A stretch of 64,000 nucleotides of DNA, from the NCBI GenBank assembly GCA_021772615.1, contig JAJFLQ010000174.1:1-64000 (forward strand). Direction: 5' to 3'. The position numbers and the translations under genes are program-made. Numbering within the stretch: the first letter of the stretch is position 1; the number at the start of each line of letters is the position of its first letter. This document shows positions 27,178-36,421 of the stretch, piece after piece. Below the pieces are notes generated by a model that did not search any database, was not told the origin of the DNA, and saw only the letters and a list, made by a program, of their open reading frames with translations. Source of the stretch: Verrucomicrobiota bacterium (GTDB lineage Bacteria; Verrucomicrobiota; Lentisphaeria; JABSQK01; JAJFLO01).

Positions 27178-28481
27178 ACCTTGTTCTGCAAAACGCCAGA
27201 GTGATCGACCCGTACAACAACGTCGATGAGGTACGAGACCTTGCAGTGTCGGATGGCGTAATCGTCGACGGCGGTAAGGCGGTCTGTGCACAGGCTGCAA
27301 CCGTCGTAAATCTCGCCGGCTGCGTCATAACGCCTGGTCTTATCGACATGCATGTGCACTTTCGCGAGCCGGGTTTTTGCTACAAGGAGGATATCGCTAC
27401 CGGCACCGCGGCCGCGGCCGCGGGTGGATTCACCACCGTTCTGATGATGCCTAACACTGCTCCCGCACTGGATTCCGTCGAACAGATTCGCGCTGTTCGA
27501 CGGCGTGTCGACGAAACGGCCGTGATCGACGTACGGATCAGCGCCTGCCTCACGAAAAACCGCGGCGGTGTTGATCTGGTCGATATCGAACAGATCCGGA
27601 AACAAACCGACATTGTGGCCTTAACGGACGACGGCGACTGTATCCAGGACACCGAGGTGATGCGTAACGCCATGCGGCGCGCGGCCGCTGTCGACCTGCC
27701 CGTCGTCGATCATTGCGAGGACCGGGAGGTAATGTCCGGCGGAGTGATGCGCCGTTGCGCCAGTTCGGCGTGCCTGGACGTGCCTGGAATGCCGGGTGAA
27801 ACCGAAAGCCGGATGGTCGCGCGGAACGTCGCGTTGTGCCGTGAGACCGGCTGTCACATTCATATTCAGCATATAAGTTACGTCGCATCGATCGAGCATG
27901 TTCGGGAGGCGCAGCGTGAAGGGCTCCCGGTCACCGCCGAGGTGTCGCCGCACCACCTGACGCTCACCGCCGAAGATGTTGAGGTCCTGGGAACCGGCGC
28001 CAAGATGAATCCGCCGCTTGGCACGTCCGAGGACCGTGAGGCGCTGATCAGCGCCGTAGCGGACGGTACGATATCCGTAATCGCCACCGATCATGCGCCC
28101 CACGCGCCGAAGGAAAAGGCTCGCGCGTTCGTGGACGCACCGTTCGGTGTCATCGGACTTGAGACGGCTATTCCGATTTGTCTCACGGCACTATATGCCA
28201 CCGGCCGCATGACACTGGCCGATATCATCACCCGATTCACCGTCGGTCCGGCCTCCGTGCTTGGGCTCGAGTGTCGCGGCATTGTTCCTGGCGCCGCAGC
28301 CGATCTTACCATTCTCAACCCCGACTTCAACGGGATAATAGATGCCACAACGTCGCTTTCGAAATGTCGAAATTCACCGTTTCACAACCGTTCTGTAAGC
28401 GGAAAAATAATCGGCACATTGAAGGACGGGAATTGGGTATATCGCTCCGATTCGCTGTGTGGCGCCATTGGCGAGAAATAA
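27174..28481 (+). CDS. pyrC: Dihydroorotase
   Basis: Third step of pyrimidine synthesis, closing carbamoyl-aspartate to dihydroorotate. 435 aa, class I type. Zinc-site motifs are DMHVHFREPGF, a later HCED and HIQHIS, and ATDHAPHAPKEK. The carboxylated-Lys position of class I enzymes should fall in the ALTDDG region. The ATG overlaps the preceding stop. gyrB follows after a 190-bp spacer. No pyrB is adjacent. Confidence 0.92.
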   Translation: MNLVLQNARVIDPYNNVDEVRDLAVSDGVIVDGGKAVCAQAATVVNLAGCVITPGLIDMHVHFREPGFCYKEDIATGTAAAAAGGFTTVLMMPNTAPALDSVEQIRAVRRRVDETAVIDVRISACLTKNRGGVDLVDIEQIRKQTDIVALTDDGDCIQDTEVMRNAMRRAAAVDLPVVDHCEDREVMSGGVMRRCASSACLDVPGMPGETESRMVARNVALCRETGCHIHIQHISYVASIEHVREAQREGLPVTAEVSPHHLTLTAEDVEVLGTGAKMNPPLGTSEDREALISAVADGTISVIATDHAPHAPKEKARAFVDAPFGVIGLETAIPICLTALYATGRMTLADIITRFTVGPASVLGLECRGIVPGAAADLTILNPDFNGIIDATTSLSKCRNSPFHNRSVSGKIIGTLKDGNWVYRSDSLCGAIGEK

Positions 28482-28607
28482 TCGTCAATTTTGCGCTGGT
28501 TGGCGGTCGAATAATTGACACTTCCGATTGATAAGATAGTGTCGAAGCGGTATTTTAGATCTTCGCAGAGCATCCTGTGGATTGCCCCGATTCAAACGAC
28601 GTATTCC

Positions 28608-28635
28608 GCCGGCCGCGACGCCGGCGCCCGCCGGC
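28608..28635. repeat. Triple GCCGGC motif in the gyrB leader
   Basis: GCCGGC occurs at 28608, 28620 and 28630, giving a GC-rich stretch that can pair with itself about 40 bp before gyrB. It may fold in the leader RNA. There is no T-run, so termination is unlikely. Confidence 0.3.
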
Positions 28636-28671
28636 TCATATCCCAACCAATAAAGATGGCTAACGACAACT

Positions 28672-31218
28672 ATGGCAATGGAAAACGACGAACAGGAAAA
28701 CGTTCCGCAGGAAGATAGCGCGCCGGCAAGTTATGATCAGAGCAGCATCACCGTACTCGAAGGGCTCGAGGCGGTTCGTAAGCGTCCCAGCATGTATATC
28801 GGCGACACCGGCGAGCGCGGGCTTCATCATCTGGTATATGAGGTGGCAGACAATAGTATTGACGAAGCGCTTGCCGGATTTTGCAACAACGTCTCGGTTA
28901 CGATCCATGTCGACAACAGCATTACGGTCAACGACGATGGACGCGGTATACCAGTGGACATCCATGAAGGCGAGGGAAAACCCGCGCTCGAAGTGGTCCT
29001 TACGGTGCTCCATGCAGGCGGTAAGTTTGATCACAAGTCCTACAAGGTCTCCGGTGGCCTGCACGGCGTCGGCGTATCCTGTGTAAACGCCCTGAGTGAG
29101 TGGCTTGAGGCAGAGGTTCGGCGAGACGGCGAGACATATCATATGCGGTTTGAGCGCGGGGCGACGCAATCACAGCTCACGCGCGTGCGGCCGTCTACGG
29201 CATCGGGCACAGAAATTACCTTCAAGCCGGATCCCGAAATTTTCACCATAACCGAATACAAATGGGATATTCTTTCCAAACGCCTGCGCGAACTCGCTTT
29301 TTTGAATCGGGGAATCACCATAGTCCTCACCGACGAGCGGCCGGACGACGGTGTCCGAGTGGAAAAGTTTTACTATGAAGGCGGTATTGTGGAGTTTGTC
29401 GAGCACCTCAACTCCGGCAAGCACACATTAACTCAGGTCGTCTACTTCAATACGCTGAAGGACGACGTCGATGTCGAAGTGGCCATGCAATACAACGATG
29501 GCTTCAGCGAGAACATCTTCAGTTATGCGAACAACATCAATACCATCGAAGGCGGCACGCACCTCACGGGATTTCAGACGGCCTTAACCCGCTCGATCAA
29601 TGCCTACATGAAGACCATTCCTGCGTTGAAAAACGAAAAAACCGTTACCGGCAGCGACGTCCGCGAAGGACTCGCCTGTGTCATCAGCATCAAGATCCCA
29701 GAGCCGCAATTCGAAGGGCAGACGAAGACCAAGCTTGGCAATGGCGAGGTTATGGGAATCGTTGCACAGGCTGTGAACGAGGGACTGGGTAATTTTCTCG
29801 AAGAGAACCCGCAGGACGCCCGTCGGATGGTGGATAAGACGCTGTTGTCGGCGCGTGCCAGGGAAGCGGCGAAACGCGCCCGCGAACTCACGCAGCGCAA
29901 GGGGGCGCTGGAGAATTTTTCGTTGCCGGGTAAACTGGCGGATTGTTCAGAGAAGGATCCGTCAAAGTGCGAGGTCTATATCGTCGAGGGCGACTCTGCC
30001 GGCGGCTCGGCCAAACAAGGCCGGGACAGCCACTTCCAGGCCATCCTTCCAATCCGCGGAAAGTTACTCAATGTAGAGAAGTCGAGACTCGATAAGCTAT
30101 TAAATAACAATGAGATACAAGCATTGATCACAGCGATCGGCTGTGGCATTGGCACCGATGACTTTGATATTTCCAGAATTCGCTACCATAAAATCATCAT
30201 CATGACGGACGCGGATGTCGATGGTTCACACATCCGAACGTTGCTGCTCACGTTTTTTTTCCGTCAGATGAAACCGCTTGTCGAACAGGGCCATATATAC
30301 ATCGCAAAACCGCCGCTTTTCAAGATCAAGAAGCGCAAGCGTGAAGAGTATATCGATACGGAAGACCAGCTCGAACGGTTTCTTTTCGATATCGGCATTG
30401 ACGGGTTGACGATCAAACGGGTGAATGGCGACGACTTGACCGCTGAGACGCTGAAGGCACTGCAACAGCTTGTGCGCGAATACAAACATCTGAGTACAAG
30501 CCTGATCCGGCACGGCGTCGAGCCCCGACGTTATTTGTCCCATCAGCACAAGGAAAGCGGAAAATTTCCCATCGCCGTGGTTAACGTGGATCGGCCCGAC
30601 GGCAACCGTAGTGATCATTACGTGTATTCCGACGAAGAGGAAGCTGTGTTGATCCAGTCGATCACCGATGACTTGACTGCCGGCGCTATTGCCGCTCAGC
30701 CGGCGGACGTCGCGGCAGGACCGGAGGAGGACGTCGCCGCCGCGCAGGAAGGAGATGACGCAGAGACGGATACCGAAGAACCGAATGCATTGCACCCTCG
30801 AATCAACGTGGTCCGTATTTACGAGTCCAAGTCATTTAACGATCTCGAACGCGACCTGCGCAACCGGCAATCGAACGTTTTCGAGTTAACGGGCAACGGA
30901 GAACCGCTGTTCGAGTTGCACGAATCCGGTCAGGATGAGCCTACGATACTCCATTCGGTCACCGATTTACTGGGTGAAGTTCTCCGGATCGGCCGTCACG
31001 GCGTTCAGATTCAACGCTACAAGGGCCTCGGCGAAATGAATGCAGACCAGCTATGGGATACCACAATGGACCCGGCGCGGCGAAAGATGATCAAGGTCAC
31101 ACTCGACGATGCCTTTCAGGCCGAGCGTATATTCACGTTGTTGATGGGCGGCGACGTCGAGCCGCGACGCGAGTATATCGAGCGATTCGCAGCGACAGTA
31201 AAGGATCTGGATATTTAG
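28672..31218 (+). CDS. gyrB: DNA gyrase subunit B
   Basis: ATPase and TOPRIM subunit of gyrase, 848 aa. The GHKL site is shown by EVADNSIDEALAG, DDGRGIPVD and GGLHGVGVSCVNALS. TOPRIM motifs are EGDSAGGSAKQGRD and IIIMTDADVDGSHIRTL. The C-terminal QRYKGLGEMNADQLW is intact. An insertion of about 200 residues lies between TOPRIM and that motif, with a very acidic Ala-rich stretch (about 670-705), comparable in place to the insert of many Gram-negative GyrB. The ATG could be at 28672 or two codons later. gyrA follows 53 bp after. Confidence 0.96.
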   Translation: MAMENDEQENVPQEDSAPASYDQSSITVLEGLEAVRKRPSMYIGDTGERGLHHLVYEVADNSIDEALAGFCNNVSVTIHVDNSITVNDDGRGIPVDIHEGEGKPALEVVLTVLHAGGKFDHKSYKVSGGLHGVGVSCVNALSEWLEAEVRRDGETYHMRFERGATQSQLTRVRPSTASGTEITFKPDPEIFTITEYKWDILSKRLRELAFLNRGITIVLTDERPDDGVRVEKFYYEGGIVEFVEHLNSGKHTLTQVVYFNTLKDDVDVEVAMQYNDGFSENIFSYANNINTIEGGTHLTGFQTALTRSINAYMKTIPALKNEKTVTGSDVREGLACVISIKIPEPQFEGQTKTKLGNGEVMGIVAQAVNEGLGNFLEENPQDARRMVDKTLLSARAREAAKRARELTQRKGALENFSLPGKLADCSEKDPSKCEVYIVEGDSAGGSAKQGRDSHFQAILPIRGKLLNVEKSRLDKLLNNNEIQALITAIGCGIGTDDFDISRIRYHKIIIMTDADVDGSHIRTLLLTFFFRQMKPLVEQGHIYIAKPPLFKIKKRKREEYIDTEDQLERFLFDIGIDGLTIKRVNGDDLTAETLKALQQLVREYKHLSTSLIRHGVEPRRYLSHQHKESGKFPIAVVNVDRPDGNRSDHYVYSDEEEAVLIQSITDDLTAGAIAAQPADVAAGPEEDVAAAQEGDDAETDTEEPNALHPRINVVRIYESKSFNDLERDLRNRQSNVFELTGNGEPLFELHESGQDEPTILHSVTDLLGEVLRIGRHGVQIQRYKGLGEMNADQLWDTTMDPARRKMIKVTLDDAFQAERIFTLLMGGDVEPRREYIERFAATVKDLDI

Positions 31219-31280
31219 CTGCTGCGCATCAGTCGGGTAACGGAACAATACTAATTTTCTCACCAGGGTAATTGAGAACC

Positions 31281-33854
31281 ATGCCGAACTCAGAAGAAGA
31301 ACCGCATTACATTCCCGTCAACATCGAAGATATCATGCATACCGCGTATCTTCAGTATTCCCTGAGTGTCAATATCGGGCGGGCGATTCCGGATGTGCGC
31401 GACGGGCTCAAGCCGGGAAATCGGCGCATACTTTTTGCCATGCGCCAACTGGGACTGACCCACAACCACGCGTATTCGAAATGTGCCAAGGTAGTCGGTG
31501 AAGTCATAGGTAACTATCACCCGCACGGTGATCAGTCGATCTACGATACCCTGGTGCGCATGGCCCAGGATTTCGCGATGCGCTACATGCTGGTGGACGG
31601 CCAGGGAAACTTCGGCAGTATCGACGGCGATTCTGCCGCTGCTTACCGGTATACCGAATGTCGGTTGCAGTGGCTGGCCGAGGAATTGCTTACGGACATG
31701 GAGAAAAACACCGTCGATATGGTGCCGAATTTCGACGAGAGTCTGTCCGAACCCACGGTGCTTCCGGCAAGGTTTCCCAATCTCCTCGTAAACGGCACCA
31801 CCGGGATAGGTGTCGGCATGGCTACAAATATCCCGCCGCACAACCTCGGTGAAGTCATCGACGCGACGGTGCATTTGATCGATCAACCGGGCGCGTCAGC
31901 CAGGGATCTGATGCAATTTGTGCAGGGTCCGGATTTTCCCACAGGCGCGTCGGTCCGCGGCATCCAGCCCATTATTGATCTCTACGAAACCGGCCACGGC
32001 ATCATCACCATTCGGGCCACGGCAGACATCGTCGAAACCGATACCGGTAGAGAGCGCATCTTGGTTACCGAGATCCCCTACGCGGTAAACAAGGAGTCAT
32101 TGATCAAGAAGATCGCGGACCTTGTGAATGACAAGGTCATTCCCGGTATCTCCGCGCTCAACGACGAATCCAGCAGCCGCGCCGGTATCCGTATCGTCAT
32201 TGATGTGAAGACGAACGAGCGCGCCGTAGTCGTATTGAATCAGCTGTACAAACACACGGCCCTGCAAACGTCTTTCGGGTCGCAGATGCTGGTCGTAGAT
32301 CGCAATCGGCCCCGGATTATGACATTGCCGCAGGTGCTCCAGGCCTATATCGATCACCGGCTCGAAGTGATTACGCGCCGGAGTGAATTCGAGCTGGCAA
32401 AAGCCGAAGCACGGGCGCATATACTTGAAGGTCTGCTGATAGCTGTCGACAACATCAGTGAAGTCATCAAAATCATTCGCAGTTCACAGACGCGCGACGA
32501 GGCCGCGACCGGACTGCTCACGCGGTTCGAACTCACCAGAAAGCAGACCAACGCCATCCTCGACATGCGGCTCCACCAACTCACCGGTCTGGCCCGGGAC
32601 GACTTGCAGCGCGAGTACGATGAGTTGACGGAGCGTATCGCCTATCTAAATTCCCTGCTCGCAGACAAATCACTGCGCATGGGGGTCGTCAAAGATGAGT
32701 TGATTGAGGTCAGGGATAAATTTGCGGACGAACGTCGTACCGTGATCGTCGCCGCCGGCACCGACATCAATATGGAAGATCTTATCCAGCGTGCGATTTG
32801 TGCCGTTACAGTCTCGAATACGGGCTATATCAAGCGGCTGCCGGTCGACCTGTTCAAGACCCAGCACCGTGGCGGCAAGGGCGTCATCGCCATGCAGACG
32901 AAAGAAGAGGATTTTGTCGCGAATCTCTTCACCGCCTGCACCCACGACTATATTCTCTTTTTTACCAGTACCGGGCGCATGCATTGGCAAAAGGTTTACG
33001 ACATACCCGAGGGGCAACGCACGGCACGCGGGAAGGCCGTGGTGAATCTCATTTCATTGGAGCCGGACGAGCAGGTCCGCGCGATGCTCACGGTCGAGAC
33101 CGTCGATGCCGACGACCGATATCTTAACTTTGTGACGGCAAAAGGGGTCATCAAACGTACGCGGCTGTCCCTGTTCAAGAATCTCCGCCGTATCGGCATC
33201 AAGGCGATCAATCTCAATGACGATGACGATTTAATCGACGTATTGATGTCTGACGGTACCCGCGAGGTCATGATTTTTACCGCGCTCGGAAAGGTCTGCC
33301 GCTTCAACGAGACGCAGGCGCGAGCGCAGGGGCGGGCTACGCAGGGGGTACGTGGGATTCGGCTCAGCTCCGAGGAGGACCGTGTCGTCGCGGCAACGAT
33401 TGTCGAGGAAGGTATCGATATTCTCACCATCACCGCCGGGGGAATGGGCAAACGCAGCAATATCGGCACCGGCGACGCGGAACAGGACCGGCAGCAGGGC
33501 GGCGGTTATCGCCTTACGAAACGTGGCGGCAAGGGCGTGACGAGTATTAAACTCAAGCCGGGCGACAAGGTGGTAGGCGCCCTGAAGGTAAAGCCGGATG
33601 ACGAGATCATGATTACCACTACCAAAGGGCAGATGGTACGGATCAATGCCGACGAGATTCGCACGATCGGCCGGTCGTCCAAGGGCGTAAAGGTCATGGA
33701 CCTGCGCGGCAAGGACCAGGTCACCGGCGTTACGCCGATTCAGGAACTGAAAGAAGAAGAAGAGAATCCAGACAACGCCGAATCCAAGGAAGTGACGACG
33801 GATGCGCCGCCGACCGCGGAGATAACAGAGATATCGGAAACGGCAGGCGAGTAG
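31281..33854 (+). CDS. gyrA: DNA gyrase subunit A
   Basis: DNA-breaking and wrapping subunit of gyrase, 857 aa. The catalytic Tyr is in AAAYRYTECR (Tyr124; Tyr122 in E. coli). The quinolone region reads HPHGDQSIYDTLVRMAQD, with Gln where E. coli has Ser83. The GyrA box appears as QHRGGKGV at the start of the C-terminal beta-pinwheel, which marks GyrA rather than ParC. The tail is acidic (KEEEENPDNAESKE). I chose the ATG at 31281 over a TTG three codons earlier. It forms an operon with gyrB. Confidence 0.96.
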   Translation: MPNSEEEPHYIPVNIEDIMHTAYLQYSLSVNIGRAIPDVRDGLKPGNRRILFAMRQLGLTHNHAYSKCAKVVGEVIGNYHPHGDQSIYDTLVRMAQDFAMRYMLVDGQGNFGSIDGDSAAAYRYTECRLQWLAEELLTDMEKNTVDMVPNFDESLSEPTVLPARFPNLLVNGTTGIGVGMATNIPPHNLGEVIDATVHLIDQPGASARDLMQFVQGPDFPTGASVRGIQPIIDLYETGHGIITIRATADIVETDTGRERILVTEIPYAVNKESLIKKIADLVNDKVIPGISALNDESSSRAGIRIVIDVKTNERAVVVLNQLYKHTALQTSFGSQMLVVDRNRPRIMTLPQVLQAYIDHRLEVITRRSEFELAKAEARAHILEGLLIAVDNISEVIKIIRSSQTRDEAATGLLTRFELTRKQTNAILDMRLHQLTGLARDDLQREYDELTERIAYLNSLLADKSLRMGVVKDELIEVRDKFADERRTVIVAAGTDINMEDLIQRAICAVTVSNTGYIKRLPVDLFKTQHRGGKGVIAMQTKEEDFVANLFTACTHDYILFFTSTGRMHWQKVYDIPEGQRTARGKAVVNLISLEPDEQVRAMLTVETVDADDRYLNFVTAKGVIKRTRLSLFKNLRRIGIKAINLNDDDDLIDVLMSDGTREVMIFTALGKVCRFNETQARAQGRATQGVRGIRLSSEEDRVVAATIVEEGIDILTITAGGMGKRSNIGTGDAEQDRQQGGGYRLTKRGGKGVTSIKLKPGDKVVGALKVKPDDEIMITTTKGQMVRINADEIRTIGRSSKGVKVMDLRGKDQVTGVTPIQELKEEEENPDNAESKEVTTDAPPTAEITEISETAGE

Positions 33855-33865
33855 TCACGTGTGCT

Positions 33866-33881
33866 TCGAAAAGCGTTTCGA
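33866..33881. terminator. Small hairpin after gyrA
   Basis: TCGAAA and TTTCGA are exact complements around AGCG, 12 bp after the gyrA stop. The stem is short and AT-rich and no T-run follows, so any terminator function is weak. Confidence 0.2.
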
Positions 33882-34047
33882 TTAACAAATCCTAACGTCC
33901 AGTTGTGTCGTCAATCCGCAATGAACGCACATCTAAAGCTGTGAACTCCAACGAACGCGACACCAATACTTCCTTATGTATACGGCATTGAGCACCGGCT
34001 TGGAAATTCATGCGTGTTGCCTGCTTGCGGCGGTTTACCGGTGATTC

Positions 34048-34746
34048 ATGGAGCGTAGAGAACAGATTACGATCGATGGTCCGGCGGCTTCGGGTAAGAG
34101 CACGGTCGCGAACGCCGTCGCAGACCGTCTGGATGCCTGCTATGTCAACACCGGCGAGATGTACCGGGCCCTTACGTGGCTCGCGGTCGACAATGGTCTG
34201 GATCCGGAGGTTGATGCGGCCGCGATCGTTCATCTGCTCAAATGGACCGATCTTGTTCTCAAGCCGGATACAGCAGGCGATCACAAGCATCCAACATTGT
34301 ACCTGAACCGGCATCCGGTAGATATCGACAGGATTCGGGCGCCGACCATTACCGCCAAGGTCAGTTTTACCGCGAAAATACCGGAAGTGCGCGAGTGGAT
34401 GCTGTCGCGTCAGCGGAAGGCAGCGCTTCTCGGGCTCATTGTAATGGAAGGGCGCGACATCGGCACGGTTGTATTTCCTCGCGCAAAACACAAGTTCTTC
34501 GTCACGGCATCGGCCGCGGCCAGAGCCTCGCGCCGTCTTGCACAAAGTGGAGAAACGGTGAATGGTTCTACCCTCGATTCGGTTACCAGAGAGATCGAAG
34601 CCAGGGACAAGATGGATTCTACCCGCAAGATCGCACCGTTGAAGCCAGCCGCGGACGCCCAGGTTATCGATACAACCGAACTAACTGTGGAACAGGTTGT
34701 GAATACAATAGAATCGGTGATTCGCCGTTGTTGGCAGAAGGCGTAG
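34048..34746 (+). CDS. cmk: Cytidylate kinase
   Basis: Phosphorylates CMP and dCMP. 232 aa. The P-loop is TIDGPAASGKST, followed by the nucleotide-monophosphate region YVNTGEMYRALTW and the family motifs MEGRDIGTVVFP and RRLAQSGE. The C-terminus is typical (VIDTTELTVEQVVNTIESVI). It begins 193 bp after gyrA and is followed by a thioesterase gene 49 bp on. No strong ribosome site is seen before the ATG. Confidence 0.92.
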   Translation: MERREQITIDGPAASGKSTVANAVADRLDACYVNTGEMYRALTWLAVDNGLDPEVDAAAIVHLLKWTDLVLKPDTAGDHKHPTLYLNRHPVDIDRIRAPTITAKVSFTAKIPEVREWMLSRQRKAALLGLIVMEGRDIGTVVFPRAKHKFFVTASAAARASRRLAQSGETVNGSTLDSVTREIEARDKMDSTRKIAPLKPAADAQVIDTTELTVEQVVNTIESVIRRCWQKA

Positions 34747-34795
34747 CCGGTACCGCCGCCACAATTATTTCAGCACATACCCCTCACGCCCAAAC

Positions 34796-35239
34796 ATGCG
34801 TAAAACACGAATTACATACCGCGTGCCTTATGCCGATACCGACAAGATGGGGGTGGTTTATTACGCAAACTATCTGGAGTATTTCGAGCGGGTACGAAAC
34901 GAAATGCTTCGCGATGCCAACTATTCGTACCGCGATATGGAAAGCGCCGGACTTGCCCTGCCGGTGATCGAGGCGTGGTGCCGATATCGCAGCCCGGCTT
35001 TTTACGATGACAGCCTCCGTATCCACGCGTGGTTCGGGGACTGCCGGCGGACGAGAATCAAGATCCATTGTGAAGTTGTCCGCAACCGAATCCTGCTGGC
35101 GGATGGTTTCACAGTACATGCGTGCGTAGCCCTCAACACCGGCAAACCGTCCCGGTTGCCGGCAGAGCTGCTCCGGCTTGCCGCCGAAGAGAAATTGGAC
35201 GATCCCACGGGAACTGTGTCAGGTATACAAGATGACTAA
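34796..35239 (+). CDS. Acyl-CoA thioesterase of the YbgC/4HBT family
   Basis: 147-aa hotdog-fold hydrolase. The signature YADTDKMGVVYYANYLEYFE contains the catalytic Asp (YADTD) and the following Tyr/Asn pattern of the YbgC subfamily. LPVIEAWCRYRSPAFYDD fits the second strand group. YbgC proteins act on acyl-CoA or acyl-ACP and often sit with tol-pal genes, but here the neighbours are cmk and a DNA glycosylase. Its stop overlaps the next start by 8 bp. Confidence 0.88.
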   Translation: MRKTRITYRVPYADTDKMGVVYYANYLEYFERVRNEMLRDANYSYRDMESAGLALPVIEAWCRYRSPAFYDDSLRIHAWFGDCRRTRIKIHCEVVRNRILLADGFTVHACVALNTGKPSRLPAELLRLAAEEKLDDPTGTVSGIQDD

Positions 35240-36134
35240 GGAAGACACGCCGCCGAGTATCGCAGCGAGCGATCGTGACGCCATCATACAGGCGCTGCGT
35301 CAGCAGCAACTTGCCGGCGTCTGTTTCGTTTCACTTGCTCCCGAAAATCTCAGCTTTATTCAATCACTCGCCGGCCGCGGAGCGGCCACGCGGCCACGGC
35401 CCCTACGCAAGAGCGCCTCACCGCAGGATACCGCAGGTCGCAGGTCGCCTTCATCTGCACCCCCAGCACCGTCTCCTGTTACACCCCTACCGCGATCCCC
35501 GCAGCCGCTGGTGGAGACAACGCCATCTGTAACGGAACCAGCTACACGGAACCCTCAGGAATTACGGGACATACCGCTAATCGCCGATCTTGCAGTTCTC
35601 GGCAGTGTTACCGCACAGTGTAGCGCATGCCCGCTATGTCGCTCGCGAAGTCAGGTCATCGCGGGGGCAGGCGATCCGGGCGCCGATCTGATGTTTGTCG
35701 CCGACGGTCCCAGTACTGCGGATGACCAACAGGGAGGGCCGCTGCGTGACGCTTCCGGCGAATTGTTCGACAAGATTCTGGCGGCGATGAACTGCTGTCG
35801 CGAGGACATTTATATAACGCACCTCACCCGTTGCGCGCCTGGCTCGCGGCGACCGCCGTCCGATGACGAAGCACTGGCGTGTTTGCCCTTTCTCAAGCGC
35901 GAGATTGAACTGGTAAGACCCCGTGTCATTGTGCTCATGGGCGGGATGACTGCGAAGCTCTTGTTGAACAAGAGCGGCGGTGCAAGCCTTCGAGGCATGT
36001 GGCACAACTACAACGGCATTCGCTGCATGCCCATCGTCCACCCTTCCTATCTGCTACGTGTTCCTACCGCAAAGCGCGAGGTCTGGAGCGCAATGAAAGA
36101 GGTCATGAGCGTACTGGCCAACGCGACCGACTGA
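35232..36134 (+). CDS. Family 4-type uracil-DNA glycosylase with N-terminal extension
   Basis: Fe-S base-excision repair enzyme removing uracil. About 300 aa. Residues 1-110 form an extension with a Pro/Ser-rich linker (about 68-105). The catalytic domain then has CSACPLC (Cys130, 133, 136) as cluster ligands, FVADGPSTADDQQGGPL as motif A, YITHLTRCAPGSRRPPSD, and the second motif HPSYLLRVP. In most family 4 enzymes motif A reads GEAPG; here it is ADGPST, so the exact activity may differ. The thioesterase gene overlaps its start. A second cluster Cys probably lies in CLPF. Confidence 0.85.
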   Translation: MTKEDTPPSIAASDRDAIIQALRQQQLAGVCFVSLAPENLSFIQSLAGRGAATRPRPLRKSASPQDTAGRRSPSSAPPAPSPVTPLPRSPQPLVETTPSVTEPATRNPQELRDIPLIADLAVLGSVTAQCSACPLCRSRSQVIAGAGDPGADLMFVADGPSTADDQQGGPLRDASGELFDKILAAMNCCREDIYITHLTRCAPGSRRPPSDDEALACLPFLKREIELVRPRVIVLMGGMTAKLLLNKSGGASLRGMWHNYNGIRCMPIVHPSYLLRVPTAKREVWSAMKEVMSVLANATD

Positions 36135-36312
36135 ACCAGCTGAAACCGTATTGCCGCATCTGCTTGAACCTGCCGAGCGTATGACTTGCCTGTATAGCAA
36201 CGCAGATCACGTCCGCGCCGGCTTCCCCGGTCAATTTTTTCTATCCGAAACACACGACAACCTTCCGATTTCGTATAGTTCGCCTTGATTCCGGCGTATT
36301 GGTCTGTGACGA

Positions 36313-36355
36313 TTGATACAGTTTAATCCTTATCACATCATTTGTTACAAGGATT
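36313..36355. promoter_or_regulatory. FNR-like half-match and stem-loop before the respiratory cluster
   Basis: TTGATACAGTTTAA at 36313-36326 matches 8 of 10 defined positions of the FNR/CRP-type site TTGAT-N4-ATCAA. Right after it, AATCCTTATCAC (36325-36336) and GTTACAAGGATT (36344-36355) form an inverted repeat matching at 10 of 12. It lies about 65-110 bp before the cytochrome start, a plausible place for oxygen- or nitrogen-oxide-responsive control. Confidence 0.3.
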
Positions 36356-36421
36356 GATAGGCGCTTCGGCTTCGATCATGCTGGCGTCATGTTACCAAGT
36401 GAGTCCTGCCATGATCGTCGC

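Noticed and set aside
28574..28583. TGTGGATTG near gyrB, similar to a reversed DnaA box
   Set aside because: Single imperfect match without AT-rich DNA or further boxes; chance is sufficient.
36195..36245. Possible terminator after the glycosylase gene (short stem before a T-run near 36235)
   Set aside because: The stem has only about four G-C pairs with several bases before the T-run; too weak to call.
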